From: Hydrogenophaga sp.
GTDB taxonomy: Bacteria; Pseudomonadota; Gammaproteobacteria; Burkholderiales; Burkholderiaceae_C
Length of the DNA: 64,000 bases
Assembly (NCBI RefSeq): GCF_011390835.1
Contig: NZ_JAABRQ010000001.1
Span: forward strand, 62,001-126,000
Reading direction: 5' to 3'
In this document: positions 19,178-27,224 of the stretch, piece by piece
Numbering within the stretch: position 1 is the stretch's first letter
Layout: every line of letters begins with the position of its first letter
Made by a program: the position numbers and the translations under genes
Notes under the pieces: generated by a model
Told to the model about the DNA's origin: nothing
What the model saw: the letters and a program-made list of their open reading frames with translations, nothing else
Databases searched by the model: none

Positions 19178-19921
19178 ATGCACAAACTTGTCCTGATTCG
19201 CCACGGCGAGTCCACCTGGAACCTGGAAAACCGATTCACCGGCTGGACCGATGTTGACCTGACCCCCACCGGCGTCTCGCAGGCCATCTCGGCCGGCAAG
19301 CTGCTGCGCGACGAGGGCTGGGACTTCGATATCACCTACACCAGCGTACTCAAGCGCGCCATCCACACGCTGTGGCACACGCTGGACCAGATGGACCGCA
19401 CCTGGCTGCCAGTGGTCAAGACCTGGCGGCTGAATGAGCGTCACTACGGTGCCCTGCAGGGCCTGAACAAAGGCGACATGGCCAAGCAGTACGGCGACGA
19501 GCAGGTGCTGGTCTGGCGACGCAGCTACGACACGCCTCCGCCAGCGCTGGAAGCCAGCGACCCGCGCAGCGAACGCAGCGATCGGCGCTATGCCGGGCTG
19601 CCACTCGACGCGGTGCCGCTCACCGAATGCCTCAAGGACACGGTGGCGCGCGTCATGCCGTTTTGGAACGAGGCCCTGGCGCCGGCCATCCACAGCGGCC
19701 AGCGCGTGCTGGTGTCGGCCCACGGCAATTCGATCCGGGCCATGGTCAAGTACCTGGACAACATCTCAGAGCAGGACATCGTGGGCTTGAACATCCCGAA
19801 TGGCATTCCGCTGGTGTACGAGCTCGATGCCGATCTGAAGCCGCTGAAACGCTACTACCTGGGCGATGCCGAGGCAGCCGCCAAGGCAGCGGCAGCGGTC
19901 GCCGCACAAGGCAAGAGCTGA
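19178..19921 (+). CDS. gpmA: 2,3-bisphosphoglycerate-dependent phosphoglycerate mutase
   Basis: Glycolytic interconversion of 3- and 2-phosphoglycerate. 247 residues, standard for dPGM. The phosphohistidine motif [10 protein letters not shown] is at residues 5-14. [42 protein letters not shown] and the second catalytic His in [12 protein letters not shown] (about 181-192) follow. The C-terminal tail is Ala/Lys-rich. The start at 19178 gives the family's N-terminus; a frame extended by 10 residues is not supported. No clear Shine-Dalgarno is visible. Confidence 0.97.
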   Translation: MHKLVLIRHGESTWNLENRFTGWTDVDLTPTGVSQAISAGKLLRDEGWDFDITYTSVLKRAIHTLWHTLDQMDRTWLPVVKTWRLNERHYGALQGLNKGDMAKQYGDEQVLVWRRSYDTPPPALEASDPRSERSDRRYAGLPLDAVPLTECLKDTVARVMPFWNEALAPAIHSGQRVLVSAHGNSIRAMVKYLDNISEQDIVGLNIPNGIPLVYELDADLKPLKRYYLGDAEAAAKAAAAVAAQGKS

Positions 19922-20004
19922 TTGGTAGCCGGTGGCCGCTGTATCCACTGTGTGAGCCGCTAGGGTACTTGCGGAACCGAATGCCGTCGCGATGCTCCAA
20001 GGTG

Positions 20005-20010
20005 TATATT
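20005..20010 (+). promoter_or_regulatory. weak candidate -10 (TATATT) for the ctpA-like gene
   Basis: TATATT lies 5 bp before the hairpin at 20016, in the 142-bp gap between gpmA and the S41 protease gene. No good -35 partner is visible. If used, the transcript would begin at the hairpin. Confidence 0.25.
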
Positions 20011-20015
20011 GACTC

Positions 20016-20049
20016 GCCAGCGGGGCGTTTGAGTCCTGCTGGCTTTTTT
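20016..20049 (+). terminator. hairpin with T6 tract between gpmA and the S41 protease
   Basis: Arms GCCAGCGGGGC (20016-20026) and GTCCTGCTGGC (20033-20043) pair over 11 bp with two G-T wobbles around a GTTTGA loop. TTTTTT follows at once. It is most simply the gpmA terminator, 95 bp after the stop. It ends only 14 bp before the downstream ATG, so it could also attenuate that gene. Confidence 0.75.
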
Positions 20050-20063
20050 GTTGGGGTATCGCG

Positions 20064-21557
20064 ATGGGTAAAGAAGTGGGTCGTAAATTGAAGATTGCGG
20101 GCTGGTTGGCCGTGGGTGCCGTGGCCGGTGCCTTGACCACAGTGCAGTTCCAGGCCGTGGCGCGCGGCACTCTGGCCCCGTTGCCGCTGGAAGAGCTGCA
20201 ACAACTCGCAGCCGTCTTCGGCATGGTCAAGACCGACTATGTGGAGCCGGTAGACGAGAAAAAACTCATTTCCGAGGCCATTTCGGGCATGGTCGCCAGC
20301 CTCGACCCGCATTCCCAGTACTTCGATAAGAAAGATTTCAAAGCCTTTCGTGAGGGCACCAGCGGCCGCTTTGTGGGTGTGGGCATCGAAATCAGCATGG
20401 AAGACGGCCTGGTGAAGGTGGTGTCCCCGATTGAAGATTCGCCAGCGTTCCGGGCTGGCCTGAAGTCGGGCGACCTGATCACCAAGATCGACGACACCAT
20501 GGTCAAGGGCCTGACCATCAACGACGCGGTCAAGCTCATGCGCGGCGAGCCACGCACCAAGGTGCTGCTCACCATTTTCCGCAAGGACGAAAACCGCAGC
20601 TTCCCGGTGACCATCACCCGTGAGGAGATCAAGACCCAGAGCGTGAAGTCTCGGGTGGTTGAGCCGGGCTATGCATGGGTGCGCGTGTCGCAGTTCCAGG
20701 AACGCACCATCGAAGATTTTTCGCGCAAGGTCGAAGAAATCTACAAAACCAACCCCAACCTCAAAGGCATGGTGCTGGACCTGCGCAACGATCCGGGCGG
20801 CCTGCTGGACGCTGCGGTGGCGCTCTCCGCTGCTTTCCTGCCAGAGGGCACCACGGTGGTCTCCACCAACGGCCAGCTGGAAGACAGCAAGTTCGTCTAC
20901 AAGGCCATTCCGCAGCACTACCTGCGCCGCGGCGGCAGCGACCCTATCAAGCGCCTGACTGACGCCACCAACGGCGCCCTGCGCAAAGTCCCGCTGGTGG
21001 TACTGGTCAACGAAGGCTCGGCCTCGGCCAGCGAGATCGTGGCCGGCGCCCTGCAGGACCACAAGCGCGCCACCATCATGGGTAGCCAGACCTTTGGCAA
21101 GGGCTCGGTACAGACGGTGCGCCCGCTGGGACCCGACACCGGCCTGAAGCTCACCACGGCGCGTTACTACACGCCTTCGGGCAACTCGATCCAGGCCAAG
21201 GGCATCGTGCCCGAGGTGATGGTCGACGAAACGCTGGAGGGCAACGTATTTGCCGCGCTGCGCACCCGTGAAGCTGACCTGCAAAAGCACCTCGAAGGTA
21301 CGGACGAGGCCAAACGCAACGGCGTGCCCATGACCGACGCGCAGCGCGCCGCCGAGCAGCAACGCGACTTGGACCGCGAAGAGGCCCGCAAGCGGCTGGA
21401 AGAAGAAGCTCGCAAGAACCCGGGCCAACGGTTGGTCCCCGAGTTCGGCAGCGAAAAAGACTTCCAGCTCCAGCAGGCGCTGAACCACCTCAAAGGCAAG
21501 CCTGTGCTGGTGAGCAAGACCCTGACCGCGCGCACCGAAGAAAAGAAAGAACAGTGA
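20064..21557 (+). CDS. ctpA: S41 family C-terminal processing protease (CtpA type)
   Basis: A periplasmic serine protease that trims envelope proteins from their C-terminus. 497 residues. It has an N-terminal basic segment and signal/anchor (about residues 8-33), then a leader helical region with SLDPHSQYFD. The PDZ domain covers about 105-190 (VSPIEDSPAFRAGLKSGDLI). The protease core has LDLRNDPGGLL and the Ser/Lys dyad in VNEGSASASEIVAGAL (Ser about 318) and GSQTFGKGSVQT (Lys about 343). The C-terminal tail is charged and Glu/Arg-rich, predicted coiled coil. It is probably co-transcribed with the downstream moeB-like gene, 31 bp away. Confidence 0.93.
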   Translation: MGKEVGRKLKIAGWLAVGAVAGALTTVQFQAVARGTLAPLPLEELQQLAAVFGMVKTDYVEPVDEKKLISEAISGMVASLDPHSQYFDKKDFKAFREGTSGRFVGVGIEISMEDGLVKVVSPIEDSPAFRAGLKSGDLITKIDDTMVKGLTINDAVKLMRGEPRTKVLLTIFRKDENRSFPVTITREEIKTQSVKSRVVEPGYAWVRVSQFQERTIEDFSRKVEEIYKTNPNLKGMVLDLRNDPGGLLDAAVALSAAFLPEGTTVVSTNGQLEDSKFVYKAIPQHYLRRGGSDPIKRLTDATNGALRKVPLVVLVNEGSASASEIVAGALQDHKRATIMGSQTFGKGSVQTVRPLGPDTGLKLTTARYYTPSGNSIQAKGIVPEVMVDETLEGNVFAALRTREADLQKHLEGTDEAKRNGVPMTDAQRAAEQQRDLDREEARKRLEEEARKNPGQRLVPEFGSEKDFQLQQALNHLKGKPVLVSKTLTARTEEKKEQ

Positions 21558-21588
21558 CCCTCGCCTGGCCCAGCGCCAGGCCTCTGCT

Positions 21589-22362
21589 GTGAACGACGCC
21601 CAGCTGCTGCGCTATTCGCGCCACATTCTGCTCAACGAGCTCGGCATCGAAGGCCAGGAAAGGTTGCTCGCCGCACATGCGCTGGTGATCGGCGCGGGCG
21701 GGCTGGGTTCACCGGTCTGCCTCTACCTGGGTAGCGCGGGCGTCGGCCGTATCACGGTGGTGGACCACGACGTGGTCGACGAGACCAACCTGCAGCGCCA
21801 GATCGCCCACACGCTGGCCCGAGTCGGCACGCCCAAGGCCGAATCGGTAGCGGAGGCGATCGCCGCCATCAACCCCGACCCGCAGGTCACGCCCATCGTG
21901 ATCCGCGCCGATGCCGCCCTGCTCGACACCCTGGTGGCCCAGGCTGACGTGGTGCTCGACTGCACCGACAACTTCACCACCCGACACGAGATCAACCGTG
22001 CCTGCGTCGCGCACAGCAAACCCCTGGTGTCTGGCGCGGCGATCCGCATGGACGGCCAGCTCAGCGTGTTCGATCTGCGCACCCCCGGCAATCCCTGCTA
22101 CGCCTGCGTGTTCCCGGAAGACTCGGGCGTGGAGGAAACCCGCTGCGCCACGATGGGTGTGTTCGCGCCGCTGGTTGGCATCGTGGGCACCATGCAGGCG
22201 GCCGAGGCGCTCAAGCTGCTCAGTGGCATTGGCTCACGTCTCACCGGACAGTTGCTGATGATCGATGGCCGCGACATGGCTTTCAACGCGATCCAGCTAC
22301 CAGTCAACCCGCAGTGCCCGGTTTGCGGACACGTCCACCCGCCGACCCAGGCGCCTGGCTAA
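21589..22362 (+). CDS. moeB: HesA/MoeB/ThiF family adenylyltransferase
   Basis: An E1-like enzyme that adenylates the C-terminal glycine of a sulfur-carrier protein (MoaD or ThiS). 257 residues. The ATP-binding GAGGLGSPVCLYLGSAGVG is near residues 32-50, then DETNLQRQ and DCTDNFTTRH. Zinc cysteines are in CYAC (about 165-168) and CPVCG near the C-terminus. An ETRCATMGVFAPLVG loop holds a further conserved Cys, as in ThiF. The start is GTG at 21589; no in-frame ATG lies upstream in the 31-bp gap. MoeB and ThiF cannot be separated from sequence alone. The stop overlaps that of the convergent nuclease gene by 4 bp. Confidence 0.88.
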   Translation: MNDAQLLRYSRHILLNELGIEGQERLLAAHALVIGAGGLGSPVCLYLGSAGVGRITVVDHDVVDETNLQRQIAHTLARVGTPKAESVAEAIAAINPDPQVTPIVIRADAALLDTLVAQADVVLDCTDNFTTRHEINRACVAHSKPLVSGAAIRMDGQLSVFDLRTPGNPCYACVFPEDSGVEETRCATMGVFAPLVGIVGTMQAAEALKLLSGIGSRLTGQLLMIDGRDMAFNAIQLPVNPQCPVCGHVHPPTQAPG

Positions 22363-22868
22363 GGGAACACGCAGGGGCCGCGGCGCTGCCGGAACCTGCG
22401 CGGCAGCTCGGCCTGGGGGTCGGCGAACAGCCCAAGACCAGCCACACGGGCCCGCGCTTCCTCGCGCTGATAGGGGCCCACGCTTTTGCGCCAGCGGTAC
22501 GACCAGGCATGACCAATGCCGACCAGCCAGCCACCGACGTCTTCGCCCTGGTGCTGAAGCCGCGCCAGACCGCGGCCACAGTCGTCGATGGCGCGCTCGC
22601 TCACCCGGACCACCTGCCGCAACACGCGCTGCGCCAGCGCATCGCGCGCCGCTTCGCCACCCGTCTGGCAGATCTCGGGCGCATCCAACCCGTCCAACCT
22701 CAGCTTGCGGTAGCGCCCCTCGGGCAGCGGCTGTACCCACACCGTGTCGCCGTCGAACACGCGGGTGACCCGGGCTTCGTAGGCCCGCTCGGCCGCCAGC
22801 AATGGCATCGCTAGCGCGACGAGCATCCCCGCGGCGATCAGCCGCCGGACCGTGCTTGCGCGGCTCAA
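22359..22868 (-). CDS. secreted thermonuclease-like (SNase) protein
   Basis: 169 residues with a signal peptide (basic RRL, hydrophobic core, cleavage near AAERA at about residue 27). The SNase fold follows: ARVTRVFDGDTVWV (metal Asp), KLRLDGLDAPEICQ with catalytic Arg/Asp residues, GEAARDALAQRVL and a C-terminal AWSYRWRK-x-PYQREEARAR segment. It would cut nucleic acid in the periplasm or outside the cell. The start is best read as TTG at 22866-22868, because it gives the positively charged signal N-region and overlaps the previous stop as TTGA. The first ATG (22826) would remove that N-region. Confidence 0.8.
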   Translation of the reverse strand: MSRASTVRRLIAAGMLVALAMPLLAAERAYEARVTRVFDGDTVWVQPLPEGRYRKLRLDGLDAPEICQTGGEAARDALAQRVLRQVVRVSERAIDDCGRGLARLQHQGEDVGGWLVGIGHAWSYRWRKSVGPYQREEARARVAGLGLFADPQAELPRRFRQRRGPCVFP

Positions 22869-23440
22869 GGAAACGTCCAGTCGGTCGGTTCGAGCAGGTC
22901 GAACGCGGGATGCAGGGTGACCTCGCCCATCGGAACGATGGGGGCGAACGGCCGCACCAGAAAGCAGCCTGCCGGCGCACCGTGCAGGGTGAGCGCGGGC
23001 GTCGAGCGAAAACCGAACCGACCGTAATAAGCGGGCTCACCCAGGACCACGCAGCCCGCCGCCCCCAGCTGCCGCATGGCGCGCAAACCCTGCGAAACCA
23101 ACGTACTGCCCACCCCCACCCCCTGCCATGCGGGCACGACCGATAAGGGCCCCAGACCGTACCAGCTCGGCGCATCGCCGCTGATGGCCACCGGGGAAAA
23201 TGTGATCTGGCCCACCAGGCTTCCGGGAGAGGCAGGGGCGCCCGCCCGCGCCACCAGCGACAGGGTGAGCGCACCGGCATCCCGCAATCGGCGGATGATC
23301 TCGCCCTCGGTCTGGCGGCTGTGGGGTTGCTGCTCGAACGCAGCGTGCGTCAGGGCATCCACCGCCGTCACATCGGCCGGGGTTTCGGCATGCAGGAAAA
23401 ACGCCGGGCGTTGGGCCGTCACAACCGCCCCGCAGCGCAT
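22865..23440 (-). CDS. GNAT family N-acetyltransferase (YhbS-like)
   Basis: About 191 residues from the ATG at 23440. The acetyl-CoA site appears as LGPLSVVPAWQGVGVGSTLVSQGLRAM. GCVVLGEPAYYGRFGF and a C-terminal FLVRPFAP stretch are typical of YhbS-type acetyltransferases, whose substrate is generally unknown. An in-frame ATG at 23473 would add 11 residues; neither start has a strong ribosome site. The stop TGA overlaps the TTG start of the SNase gene. About 160 bp of gene-poor sequence separate it from ribH2 upstream. Confidence 0.8.
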   Translation of the reverse strand: MRCGAVVTAQRPAFFLHAETPADVTAVDALTHAAFEQQPHSRQTEGEIIRRLRDAGALTLSLVARAGAPASPGSLVGQITFSPVAISGDAPSWYGLGPLSVVPAWQGVGVGSTLVSQGLRAMRQLGAAGCVVLGEPAYYGRFGFRSTPALTLHGAPAGCFLVRPFAPIVPMGEVTLHPAFDLLEPTDWTFP

Positions 23441-23603
23441 AACGCACGATCGCAGGCGGTCGATCGGTCGCATCGACCGCCCGACACCAGAAGCAAACGG
23501 ATCACCATGGCGCTGATTTTGACCCGGTTTTTCGCTACCAGCGCCGCCCAGCAGCCACAGGGACAGACTGGCCGTTGTGCGCAGTGCACACCCGCCGCAT
23601 GGG

Positions 23604-24086
23604 TCAGGCCAGAACGCGAAGCCCTGCAACCGTCTTGAGACAGGCCTCGGCCGCCTCCGAGCCCTTCACCGCAAAGTGGCGCAGGAAGTACTTGCGGTGC
23701 TCCACATGCTCGTGGAAATGGTGCGGCGTGAGCACCGCACAGATCACCGGCACCCCAGTGTCGAGCTGCACGTCCATCAAGGCGCGCACCACAGTGGTGG
23801 AAATGATGTCGTGGCGGTAGATGCCATCGTCGGCCACCAGTGCGCTGCCGACAATGGCCGCGTACCGGCCCGAGCGCGCCAGTCGCTGGGCGTGCAGCGG
23901 GATCTCGAAAGCGCCTGCCACATCAAACACGTCGATGCGATCCGCGGCCACCCCAGCCCCTGCCATGGCTTCAAAAAATGCGTCGCGCGCCTGATGCACG
24001 ATGTCGGCATGCCAGGAGGCCTCGACAAACGCAAATCGCAGATCGGCGGGCAGCGTGGGGTCGATGGGGTTCGGGGTCGGACTCAT
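23604..24086 (-). CDS. ribH: 6,7-dimethyl-8-ribityllumazine synthase, type II (RibH2-like)
   Basis: Forms the lumazine precursor of riboflavin from 5-amino-6-ribitylaminouracil and dihydroxybutanone phosphate. 160 residues. EASWHADIVHQARDAFF, DVAGAFEIPLHAQRLA, GRYAAIVGSALVADDGIYRHD and LTPHHFHEHVEHRKYF follow the Brucella/Mesorhizobium RibH2 pattern, with HHFHEH in place of the DTIEQA motif typical of the common icosahedral type. The start at 24086 has TGGAG about 5 bases upstream. No RFN riboswitch fits in the 76-bp upstream gap. It stands apart from any other rib gene here. Confidence 0.85.
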   Translation of the reverse strand: MSPTPNPIDPTLPADLRFAFVEASWHADIVHQARDAFFEAMAGAGVAADRIDVFDVAGAFEIPLHAQRLARSGRYAAIVGSALVADDGIYRHDIISTTVVRALMDVQLDTGVPVICAVLTPHHFHEHVEHRKYFLRHFAVKGSEAAEACLKTVAGLRVLA

Positions 24087-24162
24087 GGAGGCTCCAGCAA
24101 TCGGGCGTTGACGTTGTTGGGAATTGTGGCAGCGGTGCCGGGCACCGCTTGTCACCAGGCCA

Positions 24163-25017
24163 TCAGGCGGTGACGATCCAGCCTTCCAGGGGGTCGAAGG
24201 CAGGCAGACCCCATTGCGGATGGCCGCCGGCGCGCTGGCTCAGCGCCCAAGCCGCCTGAAGCAGGCACAGGACGGCGTCGAGCGCGTCGCCCCGTGGATC
24301 GTCGGCCAGGGCATCGCGCTGGGCATGGCTGAGTTTCAGGCGCAGCCCTGCGGCTTGCAGCAGCGGCACCAGCCCATTCTCCAGCGCGTTTACCAGGGTC
24401 TTGCGGGCAATCAGGCGATCAGCCGTCTGCTTGGCCTTGTCGTCGCTCTTGTATGAGGTGTTGCCGAGCACGCTGCGCGCCAGCAAGCCGGGGTAGGCCT
24501 CCAGCGCCACGCGCTGTGGGTCGCCCAGACACAACCCTGGCAAACTCACGCCCGCGTCCACCAGCCGAGGCACGCCGGCATGCAGCATGTAGGCCACCGG
24601 CGGATTGACCCACTTCATGCTCGGGCTGGAGCCAGCCGGGCCATCGGTGGCGCGATGCGCAAACTTGCCGCCCGCGGGTCGAGCGTCGCAAAAGCCGGAA
24701 AACGCGGCGCGGATCTGCTCGCGGCTCAGACTGGCGTAATGCCGCAGACAGGGCAGCCACTCGGTGGGCCAGCCCAATGCGGTGACCAGCTCTCGCGGCA
24801 AACCAAACGGCAGATCGAAGCCGCCCACCCAGGGCGAGACATCGGGTCGCGCCAGGTGCTCGGCCCAGGCGTCCAGGCTGTCAAAAGACAACACGTTTTC
24901 CAGCAACACGCGGCCACGATCGATGCGTCCGACCGCCAGCGTGATGGGCTTGCGGCGGGTGGGCGCGCTGGTGAAATCACAGCCCAGCAGCACGGTGTGC
25001 TCAGCGTTGTCGCTCAT
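24163..25017 (-). CDS. DUF429 family protein
   Basis: A soluble protein of 284 residues from the ATG at 25017. The N-terminus (TVLLGCDFTSAPTRRKPITLAVG) and GFDLPFGLPRELV, then a PRGDALDAVLCLLQAAWAL segment near the C-terminus, are characteristic of DUF429, a family with an RNase H-like fold and predicted nuclease or phosphotransfer role but no established function. The two acidic positions at the start and DALDA late in the protein fit such an active site (inference). The start overlaps the stop of the EamA gene as ATGA. Confidence 0.78.
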   Translation of the reverse strand: MSDNAEHTVLLGCDFTSAPTRRKPITLAVGRIDRGRVLLENVLSFDSLDAWAEHLARPDVSPWVGGFDLPFGLPRELVTALGWPTEWLPCLRHYASLSREQIRAAFSGFCDARPAGGKFAHRATDGPAGSSPSMKWVNPPVAYMLHAGVPRLVDAGVSLPGLCLGDPQRVALEAYPGLLARSVLGNTSYKSDDKAKQTADRLIARKTLVNALENGLVPLLQAAGLRLKLSHAQRDALADDPRGDALDAVLCLLQAAWALSQRAGGHPQWGLPAFDPLEGWIVTA

Positions 25018-25895
25018 CCCAGCCCCAGCGCCACGACGCCGCCGGCAATGCACGCAGCACCGAGCACCCGCAAACCGCGGTCACCCTCGCCCAGCAAGTG
25101 GCCACCAATCAGCGCGGCGAACAACATGGAGACCTCACGCGCTGGCGCCACATGCGACAGCGGTGCCTCTTTCATCGCATACAGCACCAGCACGTAGGCC
25201 ACGGGACTGAACAGCGCCACGGCCAGCGCCGGCCGCCATTGATGGCGCCAGAGTGCCCAGGCGGCAGGGCGGTCGCGCATGGCATTGGGCGCGAGCAAGG
25301 CCACCCGAACGAAGTTGCCCATGTAATCCACCAGAATGGGTGACATCAGCAGCCACTTCACCGCGTAGCCGTCCACCACGGTGTAGGCCGCGATGAACGC
25401 ACCAGTGAGCAGCCCATAGGCCACCCCGGTGTGCACCCGCTGCCGCGCCACCGGATCGCGCGCTGCACGCAGCAGGCGCGGGCCACCCGCGATCAGGAAA
25501 ACACCGCTGACCACGCCGGCAATGCCGGCCGCTGCCAGGGCAGACACCTGCTCGCCCAGGAACACGATGGCCACCATCGACGACAGCAGCGGGCCGAAAC
25601 CCCGCGCCAGCGGATAGACCACGGTCAGATCGGACTTGCGGTAGCCGCGCAGCAGCACCACAAAATAAACCACGTGCAGCAAGCCACTGGCCAGCACAAA
25701 ACCCCATTCTGTCAGGCCCCAGCGGGGCACCTCGGCACGCCCCAGCCACCAGCCCAGCGGCGCCCAGATGAGCATGGCGAGTACCGAGATGAAAAACGCA
25801 AAGCGCGCATCGCCACCAGCCTGCTTGGCCACGATGTTCCAGCCAGCATGAATCAGGCCGGCGAGCACGATCAAGGCGAAGGCGGTGGGTGACAT
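25014..25895 (-). CDS. EamA/DMT family permease
   Basis: An inner-membrane protein of 293 residues with about ten hydrophobic segments arranged as two EamA repeats. Typical segments are LAGLIHAGWNIVAK, YRKSDLTVVYPLARGFGPLL and, in the second half, PLSHVAPAREVSMLFAALIGG. Such drug/metabolite transporters export or import small molecules; the substrate cannot be read from sequence. The start lies 12 bp after the T tract of the BLUF terminator and shows no strong ribosome site. It is translationally coupled to the DUF429 gene. Confidence 0.85.
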   Translation of the reverse strand: MSPTAFALIVLAGLIHAGWNIVAKQAGGDARFAFFISVLAMLIWAPLGWWLGRAEVPRWGLTEWGFVLASGLLHVVYFVVLLRGYRKSDLTVVYPLARGFGPLLSSMVAIVFLGEQVSALAAAGIAGVVSGVFLIAGGPRLLRAARDPVARQRVHTGVAYGLLTGAFIAAYTVVDGYAVKWLLMSPILVDYMGNFVRVALLAPNAMRDRPAAWALWRHQWRPALAVALFSPVAYVLVLYAMKEAPLSHVAPAREVSMLFAALIGGHLLGEGDRGLRVLGAACIAGGVVALGLG

Positions 25896-25907
25896 GAAGA
25901 CGGAAAC

Positions 25908-25940
25908 AAAAAACCGCAGCCCTCATCAGAGAGGCTGCGG
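25908..25940 (-). terminator. terminator after the BLUF gene
   Basis: On the minus strand CCGCAGCC and GGCTGCGG pair perfectly over 8 bp around an 11-base loop and are followed by TTTTTT. It lies 30 bp after the BLUF stop and ends 12 bp before the EamA start. Confidence 0.85.
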
Positions 25941-25969
25941 TCTGCAGTGCGGCGAGGAGCAAAAGCCGA

Positions 25970-26395
25970 TCAGGCTCGTCCGATGATGCTGGCGGTGGCC
26001 ATCAGCTCTTCGAGCAGGGCCAGCGACACGCGGCCCGACACGCTGTACGGATCAAACTCCGGCTTCTCCGAGTACTTCAGCACGATCGAGGTGTTGAGTT
26101 TGGACAGGTTGACTTGGCCCATGGTCCAGCCCCCGAACCGGCGCTCGGCGATCTCTTCGTAATGCAGCAACACCACGTCGGTGTGACGCTCGTCGGCTGC
26201 GATGTGGTTGTACAAGGCGTTCACCGCGGTGCGGCCGCCTTCGATGGCCTGCAGGAACACACCCCCGCCGTAGCACAGCACCCCTGTGATGCCGTTGCCC
26301 AGGTTGTGCGAGCGGGATGAATCTAGGATGGATTCGATGACTTGGGCGCTGTCTTTGCTGACGGCGCGACTGACATAGAGCAGACGGACAAGCAT
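25970..26395 (-). CDS. short BLUF-domain blue-light photoreceptor (PixD-like)
   Basis: 141 residues: one BLUF domain (about 1-95) plus a short helical tail. It matches PixD/Slr1694-type proteins closely. Tyr7 (LLYVSRA), Asn31 (SRSHNLGNGITG) and Gln49 (GVFLQAIEG) correspond to the Tyr-Gln-Asn hydrogen-bond network around FAD. Trp90 and Met92 (GGWTMG) are the signalling residues. The domain binds FAD non-covalently and signals through partner proteins. It begins 25 bp after the folE stop, and a strong terminator follows 30 bp downstream, so folE and this gene form a closed two-gene unit at the end of the transcript. Confidence 0.93.
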   Translation of the reverse strand: MLVRLLYVSRAVSKDSAQVIESILDSSRSHNLGNGITGVLCYGGGVFLQAIEGGRTAVNALYNHIAADERHTDVVLLHYEEIAERRFGGWTMGQVNLSKLNTSIVLKYSEKPEFDPYSVSGRVSLALLEELMATASIIGRA

Positions 26396-26420
26396 GGGTG
26401 ACTCGGGTTGGTGATCGGAT

Positions 26421-27149
26421 TCAGTTCTTGCGAGGAATCAGCGAGAGGAATTCACGCCGCAGGTTGGGGTCCTTGAGGAACACGCCGCGCATGACCGAAT
26501 TGATCATCTTGCTGTCCATGTCCTTCACGCCGCGCCAGGCCATGCAGTAGTGGCTGGCCTCCATCACGATGGCCAGGCCATCGGGCTGGGTCTTTTCCTG
26601 GATCAGGTCCGCCAGCTGCACCACGGCCTCTTCCTGAATCTGCGGCCGGCCCATGATCCATTCGGCCAGGCGAGCGTACTTCGAGAGTCCGATCACATTG
26701 GTGTGCTCATTGGGCATGACGCCAATCCAGATCTTGCCGATGACCGGGCAGAAATGGTGGCTGCAGGCACTGCGCACCGTGATCGGGCCGACGATGAGCA
26801 GCTCGTTCAGGTGCTCGGCGTTGGGGAACTCCGTCACCGCCGGGCCCTTGACGTAACGGCCGTTGAACACCTCGCGGATGTACATCTTGGCGACCCGGCG
26901 CGCGGTATCGCCGGTGTTGTGGTCGTTTTCCAGGTCTATTACCAGGCTGTCAAGCACGCCCTGCATCTTCCCCGTGACCTCATCCAGCAGCAGGTCGAGT
27001 TCGCCGGGACGGATGAATTCCGCGATGTTGTCATTGGAATGGAAGCGCTGGCGAGATGCCTTGATGCGCTCGCGGATCTTGACCGAAACGGGCACGCCCA
27101 CGTCGTCATCCGGGGAGGTCTCAGGTGTCATGGCGGGTTCGTTCTTCAT
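26421..27149 (-). CDS. folE: GTP cyclohydrolase I
   Basis: Converts GTP to 7,8-dihydroneopterin triphosphate, the entry to folate and pterins. 242 residues from the ATG at 27149; other in-frame ATGs at 27155 and 27131 are equally possible, as none has a clear ribosome site. The catalytic core has a zinc-ligand region SACSHHFCPVIGKIWIGV (about 128-145), GLSKYARLAEWIMGRPQ and SHYCMAWRGVKD with the third zinc ligand. The N-terminal part is a variable charged leader. A BLUF photoreceptor gene follows 25 bp downstream and clsB precedes it. NudB, the next folate enzyme, is 2 kb upstream in the same run. Confidence 0.95.
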   Translation of the reverse strand: MKNEPAMTPETSPDDDVGVPVSVKIRERIKASRQRFHSNDNIAEFIRPGELDLLLDEVTGKMQGVLDSLVIDLENDHNTGDTARRVAKMYIREVFNGRYVKGPAVTEFPNAEHLNELLIVGPITVRSACSHHFCPVIGKIWIGVMPNEHTNVIGLSKYARLAEWIMGRPQIQEEAVVQLADLIQEKTQPDGLAIVMEASHYCMAWRGVKDMDSKMINSVMRGVFLKDPNLRREFLSLIPRKN

Positions 27150-27224
27150 GAGCATGGCGCATGCTAACACCGGGCTGCAGCGCCCTGAATACCGGGCCAC
27201 GCACAGGGGTCTTGAGCGCGATCG

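Noticed and set aside
24087-24162. RFN (FMN) riboswitch upstream of the lumazine synthase
   Set aside because: The 76-bp gap is too short and lacks the conserved RFN elements.
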